A DNA stretch of 64,000 nt from Tenrec ecaudatus (GCF_050624435.1 NC_134535.1:124173731-124237730); one strand, 5' to 3'; shown: positions 1 through 13,400, counted from the first letter of the stretch. Notes: generated by a model not told the origin, from the sequence alone. Program-made: numbers and translations.

Positions 1-262
1 TTACAATCTTGTTCAGAATTATATCTGTAATAAGCAGCGGCACTGGAATTTGGACTCAGGAATATGTACTTTAGAGATCAAGCACCGAATTGTTAAACTT
101 GACCACACAGAAAAGGGATAGAAAAAACCTTGTAGGAACTGGTTCTAACCAAGTTTTACATGATTCCCAGGCTTCAGTATAAAAGGGAAGAGAATGTCTT
201 GGGAAAGATGCGGTCCTGCCCACAGAATGCTGTTATTGTCTTGAGTAGTCTTTGAGTTATAT

Positions 263-452
263 GTGTTCACAACTCAAACTCAGTGTCATCAGCTGGATTC
301 TGACCCAGGGCAGGGTAGAACTAACTGCCCCCGTGAGTTCCTGAGACTGTAACTCTTTATGGGAGTAGAAAGCCTCATCTTTCTTCCAGTTTTGAACTAC
401 TGACCTTGTGGTTAACAGCACAACATGCAATCGCTACACCACCAAGGTTCCT
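263..452 (-). repeat. AfroSINE-type tRNA-derived SINE
   Basis: Antisense copy: degenerate gattctgaccc, gggagtagaaagcc, ctgaccttgtggttaacagc and accaccaagg blocks in the family order. Confidence 0.75.
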
Positions 453-735
453 TCTATGGACAGCAGAATGAAACACAATCTCGTTCTGAGCCATCCTCAC
501 AATTGTTGCTGTGTTACCCCATCTTTGCAGCCACTGTGCCAATCCATCTCAGTGAGGGTCTGCCACTTTTTGCTGCCTCTCTGCTTTTCCAAGCACGACT
601 TTCCTCTCCAGAGATTGCTCCCTCCTGATGACACATCCAAATTAAGCAAGTCAAAGACTTGCCATTCTTGCTTTGAAGGAGTATTCTGGTTGGATTATTT
701 CCAAGATGGATTTCTTCATTCTTTTGGCAATCCAT
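453..735 (-). mobile_element. RTE LINE, 3' end fragment
   Basis: Read on the minus strand this gives the RTE C-terminal end (a degenerate KSILEIIQPEYS segment and the tail). Probably the 3' part of the same element as 1455-2470, since the two pieces meet at adjacent protein positions. Confidence 0.65.
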
Positions 736-1454
736 AATTGTGGGGAGCAGAGAACAGGAAGAGCGTGTATACAGATGAATCCTTTAGTTTCGTATATTAA
801 GGAGCCAGGCAGGCTGTGTTTCTGGGGTGGAGGAGGCCTGTGTTTCTGTGAGTTGGAGGTGAGTCCCAATCACATTCTCATAATTAATAGTGTTCCTCAT
901 TATATCCTCCCATAAGAGTGCTTCAAATTACCTCTTCCAAGCACATGGCTGTTTGCTATGTAGCAGACACAAGTTATTGCTTTCTAGGCTCTGAGGACAG
1001 CCACCTCCCCTTACTTGCCCCGGGCACTGGTATTAGGTTACTCTCACCTGTGAGCTCAGGGACCTTAATGTAGAGAGCACCCACCTTGTGATGCTGTAAC
1101 TACTGAATATGCGTGTTTTTTTTCTTTTTTTTTTTCAAAGTGTTACAGGTCTCATTGTCACCACTGCAATTAATCCACAGTGATGGAAGCAAAACCTGTC
1201 ATCCTTTCAGCCCCAACTGTCCGTCTGGACACCATGATCAGCTGTGCCCAGAATATGCGTGTTTTATGGCTACCTATAAATGTCACACGACAGTAAAGGT
1301 TTTCTCTCACTTCTCCTAGTTGAGAAGAGGAGCTGAAGTGAGCATGTTACCATAAAATGTGTCTGACTCCTTTATTTTATTCTCTCTCCTATCTTTCCTA
1401 TCCTCTCCGACCTTACTATAATTTTCTATATTATCACCATACAATTGCCCTTTG
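736..1454. other. A2ML1 intron 26 sequence, no assigned feature
   Basis: Non-coding. Contains a T-rich run at 1114-1135. It separates two RTE fragments and may be an insertion between them, but I recognise no repeat family. Confidence 0.4.
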
Positions 1455-2470
1455 GTTGTTGGAGGCTGGTTTCCTCTGACACATAGTACATTCAATATTT
1501 TTTGCGAATGCCAGGATTTAAAGGCCTCGCTTCTCCAGCCTTGCTTGTTCAATGTCCAGTTGCACGTGCACATGGGGCAGCTGAAAACACTATGGCTGGG
1601 TCAGGGACACTGTACTCAAGGTGGCATTTTCACCTTTTAACACTTTAAAGCGGCAAAGCGGTCTTTTCCAATGGGTTTGGCTCACACAACCCGTCATTTG
1701 ATTTCTGGACTGCTGCTTCCATGCCATTGATTACATGTCCAGATAAAATGTAATCCTTCACAATGGCAATATTTTCTCCATTTATCATGTCGTTGCTAAT
1801 TCATTCAGTTGTGAGGATTTTAAAGATTTCTGTGTGAAGGTCTATCAGTAAGCTCTTCGAGCCCTCTTCACTTTCAGGACGCAAGATTGTGTTATCTGCA
1901 TGTTGCATCCTGTTTATGACTCTTCCTCAAATTCTGATGCCACATTCTCCTTCATATAGCCCCGTTTCTCAAATCATTTGTTCTCATACTGATTGAGTAA
2001 ATTCAGTGAAAAGATACAATGATGATGTCCAATTTTTCCAATTTTAAAATATGTCCTCTTGTTCTGCTTGAACAACTGCTTCTCAGTCGAGGTACAGGCT
2101 TTGCATGTAAGTATTCTAGAATTCCTATTATTTGCAATGCTATCCATAATTTGTTATGCACCGCAGTCAAATGCCATTTCATAGTCAATAAAACACAGGT
2201 AAACATCCTTCTGGTGTTCTCTGCTTTCAGCCAAGAGCCACTTGACAGCAGCAAAGTTATTCCTTGTTCCATGTCCTCTTCTGAATCCAGGTTGAATTTC
2301 TGGCAATTCCTTTGCAATGTAGCCCTGTAGTCATTTTAAAATCATATTCATGAAGATATTGCTTATATATGATATTAATGATATTGATAAAGAATGCTAG
2401 TGGAATCTCTATAGAGCCGTTTTGTTTTCAATGCTTAAGATGTTCAATTCAGGCCCTGGAACAACACTGT
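1455..2470 (-). mobile_element. RTE LINE reverse-transcriptase fragment
   Basis: Minus-strand conceptual reading shows decayed RT blocks, e.g. [26 protein letters not shown] and a CESWTLNK-like block. Many stops and frameshifts. Confidence 0.7.
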
Positions 2471-2639
2471 AAATGATTTATCTAGGAAAATTCACACAAA
2501 TCTTTTTTGCACTGATGATGTTCTGAACTGACCACATCATCCTCCAGCATCTGTGTCTCATCCTGTATTTGGGAGCATGGGATTAGGCAACATTTCCTTC
2601 TGCTGTTCTTGGCAAAAAGGAATAAAAAGGTAGTGGGTG

Positions 2640-3233
2640 CGATCGGTAGGTTTAGTGTGCCAATCTGGCCAATAGGAACATGTGGAATTAATAAGGTCAC
2701 AGTTTGATTGGAGGGCAAAGAGATAAATGGTTTGGCAAGCCCAGCCTGTCTCTCTCTCAATCTCTGGTGGTTGAACCACCGTGCAGTTACCTTAACTAGT
2801 TCTCTGCTTTAACTTGTGAGCTACACTACTCATAGGACACCCAACCCGTGGATCATGTTGCTAGAGCTTGAGGTTCTTTCGAGATCTGCTTCCCCATGCT
2901 GATGGTGTATTCATTGCTTGAGCTTGGGACTGTCGGATCCTGTGGCCTGGCTGACTGTTGGTGACCTGCCCTGCTGTTTGCTGCCTGTGGCTGGACTGCC
3001 CGCATTGCCCTACAGAAATCTCAGCTGTCTGCTCCTTTGACATTGGATCCAGCAGCCCTCATAAATTGAAGGACTTTGAGTATATTAACTGTTCCACAGA
3101 AGTGAGTAAAACTGAGCCTTTTGTACTGCTGTGTAGACTAATTAGTGTTATTATATTCCTTCATGCTGTATATCTATCTATATCTATAAAATCATAAGTG
3201 TCCTGGTTTTGTTTCTCTAGAGAACCCTGTTTT
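2640..3233 (+). repeat. ERVL/MLT2-like solitary LTR (old)
   Basis: Ends with gtttctctagagaaccctg, a sequence I associate with the 3' end of MLT2-class LTRs. Non-coding and heavily diverged; family assignment is from memory. Confidence 0.4.
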
Positions 3234-3339
3234 ACACAGTGGGATTTTCCATGAGCTTTGTGAAGCCCCCTCACACATAAGGTTACCACGAGTCATAGCA
3301 ATCTCAATGGCAACTAAGATCAAGTGGTCATGTCACGAG

Positions 3340-3560
3340 TGGCTGGGAGGAATGCCTATGGAGCCAGACTGCCAAGGTTCAAATTGTAGTTCTACCACTT
3401 ATTAACAATGAACTCAGACAATTTACTTCACTTGGGGCCTTACTTTCTGTAAAATGGAATTAATAACGTGATATAAGTACCTGTCCCATTGATTTGTTAT
3501 AAGCACTGCATAACATTAAACAAAAACAAGATACCTACTGGCACAGAGTAATTACTGTCA
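3340..3560 (+). repeat. MIR SINE
   Basis: Order of blocks fits MIR: gagccagactgccaaggttcaa, then ctaccacttatt, tgtaaaatgg and ctggcacagagta. Confidence 0.7.
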
Positions 3561-3689
3561 CCCAAAGTTAAGGTTAGTTTCATGATAGGCAGCATTACAA
3601 AGACACTGGGCTGCCTATTCGTCCCCACCAAAGGAAATGGCTTAGACTACATTCCAGATTGGGGGAGAGGGTGAAAGACTCAGAGACCT

Positions 3690-4070
3690 TCTAGTCCAGT
3701 GGTTCGGCTACCTCAGAATTATCCAACCCAAACGAAACTCACTGTCATCGCCTTGATTCCAATTCACAATGACCACAGGAAAGGGGAGAACTGCTCCTGT
3801 GGGCTTCCAAGACAGTAACTTTTTACAGGAGTAGAAAGCCCTGTCTTTCTCCCAAGGAGCGGCTGATGGTTTTGAACTGTGGACCTTGCAGCTAGCAACT
3901 TATAACCACCAGGTTCTTCAGGGTTATCTAGGTGGCTAATTAAAATGTCTCTGGCCTGCATACAGGTTTTCTCATTCAGGAGGTCAGGAGTGGATCTCAA
4001 GTTTGCCTTCCAAGTAAGGGGATGCTCATCTGCTGATCTGAGAACAATGCCCTAGTTCACTGTCCCATTC
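3690..4070 (+). repeat. MER5A-like hAT MITE split by a SINE
   Basis: The left part has gtccagtggttc and the right part gattaaaatgtct-like and gatctcaagtttgc-like blocks. An AfroSINE (3737-3925) sits in the middle. Confidence 0.4.
3737..3925 (-). repeat. AfroSINE-type SINE
   Basis: Antisense copy with gattccaattcacaatgacc, gggcttccaagacagtaac, ggagtagaaagcc and ggagcggctgatggttt blocks. Confidence 0.8.
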
Positions 4071-4264
4071 TATAGGCATGGAAGTGGAGGCCTAGACTAT
4101 TACGTCTCAGAGTCCTAGGCTATTGTCACTCCTGAAGACCGAGGCCTACGTGATGCCACTCGGACCTGAAGAACTCTGATGCCTAGGTTAGTGCTTGTTG
4201 GATACAGCCCCGAGGAGCAAGTTCCTCGCAGAAGTGGGCTGCTGAGCCCTGGCCAGCCCCTCAC

Positions 4265-4421
4265 CTTCATCGCTGTATGAAGGAGCTTCCCCACATTGGC
4301 ATAGCAGCCGCTGGGGAGTTGGTTTCCTGCCATCCACTTAAGAGCTTCCTGGATGTTCTTGTCATCAATGAAGATGAATTCCCGAGCCTGGCCAAAGCAC
4401 TTGGTGACAAAGGCTGTCAGC
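4265..4421 (-). CDS. A2ML1: A2ML1 exon 26 (residues 1038-1090), last exon in window
   Basis: 157 bp. Encodes [20 protein letters not shown] through [15 protein letters not shown]. Acceptor TTTCAG, donor GTGAGG, ends in phase 0. The next exon (expected to begin near GGVDDEVSLTAY in other species) was not found between 4264 and 1. Confidence 0.95.
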
Positions 4422-7400
4422 CTGAAAGAGGGGAAATTTCCTGATGAGAGCTTGTTCTGACACAGGGCTCTGGAAGGAGAGGGGGGAAGATGTAATACCA
4501 GAGGAAGCCTTCAAAGGAATACATTGATTGACATTAGTAGGGACAGGAACTAAGGAGGACACAAGAGCCGGAGAAGGATGCCAGGCTCTGTCCTACGGAA
4601 AGCTGAAACAGACAGCGTTAGGCAGGTGGAAGGCTGAGTATAAAAAGGTACCAAATTCAGGCGAGAGGGGAGAAAATTCTAAAGGGGCCAGGAATTTTGT
4701 TCTGCATAATCATGCTCATTGGGAAAGGGGCAATATTACCATGTATTTCCGTTTCCATCCTGTTCCCCAAAGGCACTGTATGAACCATTGCTGTGTTTGT
4801 ACGTCAACTCTGTCTGGTACCCTGGGAAACCAGATGTGGTTTTAGATCACAGTGACAACTTCAAAACATGTCCCCGACCTCTTCAAGTTCCACCGCAAGG
4901 GAATGGATCTCCCTGCATTCTTTCACCCTACCATAGATCCCGAGGGAGAAGAATGTCCAAGAAAGATTGAACCAACTTACCTTTCTCCAGGAAACCCACT
5001 GCCCGAGATCTGATTTCCTCAGTCAACAGCCCTGACTTCTCCAAGTATTGCAACACGTAGATGATGGGGGCAAACATCACCATGTTCTGCTCCCCGCAGC
5101 CACTTGGCATCTGGACCAGATGATCTAAGTTCTGCAGGGTTGTGCCCATAATGTCCCCTGGGAGCCAAAGGGAGAGAACAAGCATTCAGCAAGAGGAAAA
5201 AGGAAAAAAAAAAGATTAAAAAAAACAAACAAACATTCATTTTTCAAATATATAGTGCCATATATACTTGAGTATAAGCTGACCTGAATATCAGCCACCG
5301 CACCTAATGTTACCACAAAAACGGCATTTAAAATGTGTTGAAAAACTCGGCTTAGACATAAGTATATACTGTAACTATCATTTAACAAGTTCCTACTATG
5401 TCTTTGGGGGGATACAACAATACAGCAAACACAACCTCTACCTTCAAAAGCTCACAAAGGGTCAGTTTCAATTTATTATAGTTATAATTCAAAGAAACAA
5501 TTACAATATAGGTACCCCTGACACCAGCCATGCTACTTCAATCTCCTCGTATGTGTGTGCAAGCTGCACAGTGAATGAGGAAGACCAAAGCAGAATCGAT
5601 GCATTTGAAATATGGGTGCTGGTGTAAAATGATGTGAGTACCAGGGTTGCCAGAAGAAACAAATGCGTGTGTCTTGGAAGAAGTGCAATCAGAATGCTCT
5701 TTGGAAGTGCAGATGGTTAGACGTGGTCTTTGGAAGTGCGGATGGTGAGACGTGGTCTCTTGCCCTTTGGACATGCTATGAGCAGTGACCCGTCCCTGAA
5801 AAAGGACGTCATGCTTGGTAAAGTGGAGGGGCGGAGAAACAGAGGAAGGCCCTCAAGGAGATGGATTGACCGAGTAGCCACAACAATGTGCTCAAACATC
5901 ACAACAAATGCGAGATGGTTCATGACCCTGCAGTGCTTTGTTTTGTTGGGCATAGGGTTGCACAGAACTGAGTGGATGACACCTAACAACAACAATAACT
6001 GTAATACAGCATTGGGTCCATAAAAGACGCTAGATACCCAGAACAAAGAGCCCGTTGTCACTAGATCGACTGAGACGTGTGGAGACAGAGTGTGGGTCTG
6101 GACTGGAGCCATGCTCTGCTCTCTCTTCAATGGCTGCCTTTGGGCGGAAGAAGACTCCCTTTTTCTAAGGCATCTCTGGGTGGACTTAACCTCCTACCTT
6201 TCTGTTAGCAACCAAGTACATTAACTATTTGCATAATTCTAGGTTTGCGCAACCCTCTGGAACCAGAAAGTTACTAGAACTAGTTAGTGATGTCATGAAA
6301 AGTCTAATACCCAACTACTAAGTTTCCCAACTGCATGTAAGTGCATCACCCTCCCAAATCACCAAGTCCCTTTCAAACATGCACAAATTTTTTTGATGAT
6401 CCAAAGGCATGTTTTATTTCCAAAGTACAGCTTTATATAATAATGAGGCAAGGGTGCATAGCATGCGTAGTGTAACAATAACATCATGATAAAATTGCTC
6501 TAAGCACAAACAATTCCTTGAGCCTAATCTTATCTTAACAAATGCAGCTGTATCTCGAATAGGGGAAAACATGTGACCATCCTCCCAGCATTTTGGGTCA
6601 CAGTGTCCCCAAGCACCCCAGAGAGTCACTAGTACACTTCAGTTAAGACTCAGTAACTCTATAACCACAAAGCAGGAAGGGATGTTAAACAATGAATATA
6701 GGAAACCTACGGGGGGAATGGGCCAGATTTCAGGTACCTGGGTAGACTCTATGAATACTTTTCTAACCAACCTTTGATGAACTACACCATGGACTAAGCA
6801 CAAGGATGATCACAACAGCCAACTTGGCAGGTAACAGGGCACAATGCAGGGGCTACACCAAAAGGACTTAACATACATAGAGGCCCTGCTGAATGAACTG
6901 AACCCTACCTTGAAGCTGCCTGCACCCTTGGACTGAGGGATGGGGTATTTGAATGGGAGAGGAAGAAGAGAGGGGCTGTCCCAGGATTATGGAAGTGGCA
7001 GTTGTTGGACCTTGGGGAAAACCCCTGACTTGGTGGGTATCCAGGACCTCAGTGCCCACCTGGGCACGCAATACCCAGTGCCCACCTGGGCACGCAATAC
7101 CTCAGTGCCCACCTGGGCACTGTAATACCTCAGTGCCCACCTGGGCACGTAACAGGTGGAGATCCGTTGAACAGGACCCTACACTCGGGAGAGTTGGCCC
7201 AGGAAGACCCCCAAGTGGCATCAACTCCCATATTTAGGGTCAAAAGAGCCCAGTTGAATGAGAGACTGAACTGTGTAGAGAAAAAAATCATGGGTGTGGC
7301 TCAAGGTGAGACTGCTCGTGTAGACTCCTCATACTGAGTGTTAATAGTGCCATCGACTTATACGTCAGGGGTGATTTATAAGGCCTTTAGCACTCCTTTA

Positions 7401-10400
7401 GTTATATGGGTTTTTGGTTTCCTGTTTGTAGCTTGCTTTTTTGTGGTTTTTGTTTTTCCTTTCTCTTCTCAGTGTGCATGTTCTGCTTGCTTGGCTGCTG
7501 GTTGGCGTATGGCGGCTAACGATGCAGCTATTACAGGGCTGTGATTTTGTTATACATTACAACCACCAAAGTAAACCTGAGCCATGCAAACCACATGGAC
7601 AAGCAGATGGAGTCTGGGGTACTACTTAACTCTAGGCCCAATTTAAGAACACTTAGTTCTCACAGTGTGGTCCTGCTTGATAGCTTCATGAAAGGATCAC
7701 TGAAGATAAGCTTACCACAGCAAAGTATGGTACGGAAAGTAGATGGTGCCCAGCTATCAATCAGAATAGGAACACATACCATCCTGACAAGTAATGTCTG
7801 TGCCAAATTGTCCATAGACCTTTCCATACATTGTAAAAGCCAGTATCAACTCATTAACATTTATACTGTAGCTATTGAGATACATTCAAGTCCATACATA
7901 TGTACTGGATATCAACTAAGTTCCCAGGACAGTTCTAGGAACCAGAAATGAAAAAAAGCCTGGCTCTTGACCTCAAGGAGCTTACAATGCAGTGTGGAAC
8001 ACAGTGAACTACGGTACAATAAAAAGTATACTATAGCAGGGCAAATACAGTATTATTACCCAGCCTGCTAGCATGGTTGGGTAAAACTTAGACTATGAAC
8101 TATAAGGTAGGTGGTTCAAAACAATGAGCTGCTCGATGGGAGAATGGTGAGGCTATCTTCTTCATAAAGATTTACAGCCTCAGAACCCCTGTAAAGGACT
8201 GCTGTGATTCTGAATCGACCTGATCGCAGTAGGTTAGTGGGTTGGATACTAGAGATATAAATAAAATATAGTTAAAACAGAATGTTGGACCTGCAAAAGA
8301 CCGACCAGTAAGAGTAAAGAAAAAGAACTCCACATTGCTAAGGCTCCTATTGTGTGTTAGAGATTGTGTTCCGAACTTTCTCAACTTTGCATCTGATCTT
8401 CCCAGCAAACCTCAGAAGTTCACAGCACTATCACGTCTTACCGAAGGGAGACCCGGGCTGCTACATTGTTAAACAATCGACAATATTCTAAGGAACAACC
8501 CTCAGAACAGTCAACCTCAGGAGACCAAAAGGGAAGCATTTACCCCAAAACTTCATTCAGAAGGCAGAAGGATACATGATTTCTGGGAAGAAGTGGGAAG
8601 AATGGTGCTACATTGAGGAGACAGCAACCCAGGTCAGCAAGCACAATGTGCATCGACCCTTGGATGGGAAACAAATGTGCTCTGTAAGTCTTGACCCAAA
8701 CCAAGGGAAAATGTTTTCTAAAACAGTGGTGGTGGGGCAGATGATTAAGTAACCTTGTTTAAGATAACATGGCTAGGCATGGTAGAGCTGAGTCCCTAAC
8801 GGAATTTCATAGGATTTCAAGTACCCACTTTGGCATTCATTCTCTTTCTTGCCCACAGTCACGAAGCAGTGGAAACATGTCGCATTTTCCCTAAACTATA
8901 TTCATATAGATAAATGCTTTATTTTTTACAGGTGACTGCCACAAGTCTTTTGTTCTCTTTATCTGATTCCTAGACCACCTAAGTCTAAATACATATCGTT
9001 TGGTCAAATCTGTAAGCACGACAGAATACATCTACCACCACCTCTACTGTTGCCTATGCTCTGCCTTCCCACAGTATAAAATAAACCCGTCTTTCTCCAT
9101 CACTAGCAGACCTTCTTCCAGATAACTCTACGTACCCAGCCCACTTTATACCTTTACACCTTCCAGTCCCATGTTTTCTTTTTTCAGCCAAGAATTTCTA
9201 TCTGCTTACCCAGAACAGTAATATAAGCCTTTGCTGAATCAGGGACAACATCCGCAGGGAGCTCCAGGGAGATGGATTCTGAAGCCACCTTTCCTGTGAG
9301 ACAATAGAAGGTAAAAGCAGTGAAGGGTCTCCTGTCCAACCTGTAGTAAAACTTCCCACAATCCAGAGTTTTCTGTGGGATGGAGACAGATTTCTTTTGC
9401 CTATTCATAATGATCTTTCCTGAAAAGAACTTCAAAGAAAACCACAATCCTACTGTGTATTTTCTTCTTCCTCCTGCCTCTCAGCTAATTGGCCCCACAA
9501 GGAATGGCACCCCACACTGTCTAATCCTTTGGACCCTCTACATTACCTTCCTTTTTAAAAAAACTTTTTATTAGGGGCTCATACAACTCTTATCACAATC
9601 CATACATATATACATCAATTGTATAAAGCACATCTGTACATTCTTTGCCCTAATCATTTTCGAAGCATTTGCTCTCCACTTAAGCCCTTTGCATCAGGTC
9701 CTCTTTTTCCCCCTCCCTCCCCGCTCCCCCCTTCCTCATGAGCCCTTGATAATTTATAAATTAACCTTCCTCTTTTTTGCTGAAGAAAATCTCCTCTTGC
9801 CACCAACCCTCCCCTCCAGTCAACCCACCTTTTGGACACAGCAGCGAGCTATGTGTCTTCTCCACGAGGACTCCCTCAGGCTGGTACAATCCAGATGAAA
9901 ACAGGAAAGATGATTGTCAGGGTAAGTGGCAAGGAAGGGGGAGGAAAGGGGACGAAGGGGGAGGAAGTGGGAAGAGGCCCTCCCTGTGTACCCAGGGCAT
10001 CCTACAGGATGAGAACAGAGTGTATCTTTGAAGCTCAGAACTTGATTATCAGGTGGACCTCTCAATAGAATTCCTTCTGAACAAGGGCAAAATTAGCAAA
10101 CATGAGAGAGGAATGATTGACAAAGGGCTTATGATGAGATTTTTTTAATGATGAATTAAGACTTCTCATAAGAGAAATCCACACTCCTTCAGTGACTAAT
10201 ATTGCTTAAGAATTTGTGATATGCCAGGTGCTGTACTCAGCATGGGTTAGGCAAATTGTTGAAGGCCAGGAACGGGCCAGAGAAGGAGAAAGCTGAAGTT
10301 TACCTGCTTGGAATTGGAGAGACTAACTGGTACGGTTAAACAGTGAGTATCCTGGCGTGGTTGCTTTCTCTACCTCTGAAGCTGGGCCTCAGAAAACTCA

Positions 10401-13400
10401 CCTTGACCAAAACTGGCTTGATTAGTGTATCACTGCGCCCCTTTTTGGGAACAAATCCCTTCTGGCTTCCACAGAGGAGCCTGCTGTCTAGAATTTCAGT
10501 GCTAATTGTAAAGTTGATGTGACCTGAGAAGAGAGAATGAGGAAGGAATCCATTAGCTCTCTTGTCAGCCAGTGAGGTCTTCTCGCTTCTAGAACAGTTC
10601 TGCTGGAATTTCACGCCAGGAGCCATCCAGTTGACCACAGCTCATGATGGCCCACTGGGGTTTCTCTCTAGATTGTCCCTGCCCGCCTGCCACTTCCCTC
10701 TCTTACCCAGTTTGCTAGCTGTGATATTCCAGTGATAGATTTTTGCTTCATCAGCACAGAGACAGGTCGAGGCCTCAGAGTCTGCCTGGGATTCCACATG
10801 GTACTCATCTGATTCAGCCAGCTTGGTCTGAACCTGAAAGGGATGCTTGTTATAAAGGACATGAATGGAGCAGAGAGCATACAGAGGCTCAGGGAAACTC
10901 GGGAGCTAGGCGATGCCATCTCCTCTCTTTCCCAGGGAACACTGGAATGATTCCAGTTAAATGTCCGAGGGCAGGGCCTCTAGTTCCGATGCGGACCCCC
11001 GTGCCCTGCCTGTATCCTCGGGCCTCACCCTGATGCAGTCCTTTAAATAATTGAAGACGGTGGCGGTCAGACGAAAGGATTCCCCACGAACTACTGAGTA
11101 AGGGAGGGTCAGGTCCACGAAAAAGGGCTTGAAAGCTGTTAGTCCAACCGTGGGTGACAGACCAAAGCCTCTGGCCTGCGAGGTGCAAAACATCATGGCC
11201 TTCCACTCCGTGATGGTGTCAGGGACGGTGAGGTGGACAGCCTCCTTCCCAGAGTTACTGTGGGGATACAAGGACCCGCGTGAGGTGGAAGGGAAGCAGG
11301 ACAGGAAGAACAGTTTTGAATCATGCTCTGAATTCATCTGCAGAAATGATTCCCCCCACTTTTTTACTGTGGCAAATAGATGGGGGACGAAACATTTGCC
11401 ATTTCTGTAATGTACACATGTACAGCTCCATGACATTCATTATGTTCGCCATGCGGTTCAACCTTCACCACTCCGAGCCTCCTCCCCTTTATCGGAAGGG
11501 CAGTGTCCCCTCCTCTAAGCACGATGCCTTTTTTCTCCCCTCCTTCCCACTCACCCCTGGTAGCTGTTAATAACCCTCGGTGTGTCTCTACTGTGTATTG
11601 CCTGTTCTAGGCATTTCATGGACGTGGGACCATACGATAGCTGTCCTTTGTGCCTGACTTTTTGCAGAAGTGCATTTGTTATGTGGGGAAATGTGCAGAG
11701 ACAACCAAACTGAGGAAACATGTGAAGCTCAGGACATGCATCTTGAAGTGAGTGAGGATATGTAAATGTGGGAGAATGGGGTGGTGACAGTGCACAAGTA
11801 TGAGGAGTAAGGGTGGATGGTGTGGATGCCTATCTGAAAGAGAGGTTCACTCAATGACATCGAGTCAACTTTGACTCATGGAACTCTATAGGGCCGACTG
11901 GAACCGCTCCTTTGGGTTGCTGAGGCTGTCCATCTTTCCAGGAGCAGAAATCCTCATCGTCCTCCTGCACAGAAGCTCCTAGTTTCCAATGAGGGACCTT
12001 GTGGTTACCAGCCCAATGTGCATTAGACTGTGCTACTAGAGGTCTAGCCTCTCACTCTCACTGCCTTCAAGTCCATGCTGACTCGTAGCTCTAACTGCTC
12101 ACTGGAGTACAAAGCCCAGGCTTTCTCCAACGGAGCTGCTGGTGGTTTCGAACTGCTGACTATTTGTATCACAGCTCAACACTTAACCACTACACTACCA
12201 GGTCTCCATGGGCTCCAGGCTATTGGCCTCTAAATCTTTCAGGATGTGCTCTTATGGCTTCTCAAAATGAATTTGTAAGCACTGGGTAGGAACTAAGGTG
12301 AGTGGATACGTGCTCTATACGAGTATATATGTTGATAATTGTTCTATATATACAAGGGAGTACCCCCCCCAAAAAAACCCAGAATTTGTTTCAAAACTAT
12401 GGGGTTTTTTTAGTCTTTTTTTTAACCAAATAACCATATCACCTTCAAAGTATTCTCCATGACATTTAATACATTTGTCAAATCTGCAATTCTGTTCTTA
12501 GAAACATTTTCAAACTCATCTGTTTGGATGGCTGATAGCACCTCCCTTATTTTTTTCTTCACCTCTTCTACATCATCAAATCTCTGTCCTTTCATGCCCC
12601 ACTTCATTCATGGAAACAAAGAAGGTGCACAGAGTGAGGTCAGGTGAGTAAGGCGCATGAGGCAAGAGAGACAGGCTCTTTTTTGCCCCAAGCTGCACTG
12701 ACATGGCTGTGTGAACAAGTACATCGCCACGGTGGCAACACCAGGCCCCATTCTGCCACACTGTTATGCTATCTTTTCAGAACCTCTAAATAAAAAGCTT
12801 GATTCACAGTCTGACCTGGTGGAACAAACTCCAAATGCACTATGCATCAACATTTTCATCTGTTCGGGAAGTTAACAGACATCCAGAATGAGGTTTGTCA
12901 TCGATCAACATTTCATCTTTTTTGAAACAAGAAAACCACTCGTACACTTGAGTTTTCCCATAGCGCTGTCCTTATAAGCTGTGCTCAACATCAAAACAGT
13001 TTCTGGGGCATTTTTCTCCATCAGGAAACAAAATTTCACAGCTGCAGTTTTCTTAAATCGGCCATCACAAAAAAAACCAAGGTTTGAGCAAAAATGCTTT
13101 TACAAAAAAATTCACTGTGACTAGAGAGAACATTCCCAGGTGATGTCACTGGGTGCACTAACCCAGCACAAGTGGCTCAATGCTCACCTAGCGGGAAAAA
13201 TGCATACTACAAAAGCTCCACTCCACCTACCACAATTCCATTTTTTTGGGGGGGGTACCCCCACGTATATAAAACCATCATTTGCCAATCAAACATTTTT
13301 TACAGGTACAATTCAATGGCATTAAGTTCATGCCTCATGTCGTTTAAGCATCACACTATTTCCAAAATTTTTCATTACTCTTAATAGAAGTTCACTGTCC

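Noticed and set aside
1-4264. Next A2ML1 exon (27) in the left part of the window
   Set aside because: I searched by eye for the expected GGVDDEVSLTAYVTAALLEMG coding sequence and found nothing; it is taken to lie outside.
7052-7148. CRISPR-like array
   Set aside because: Only four short palindromes with similar linkers in a mammalian intron: a minisatellite.
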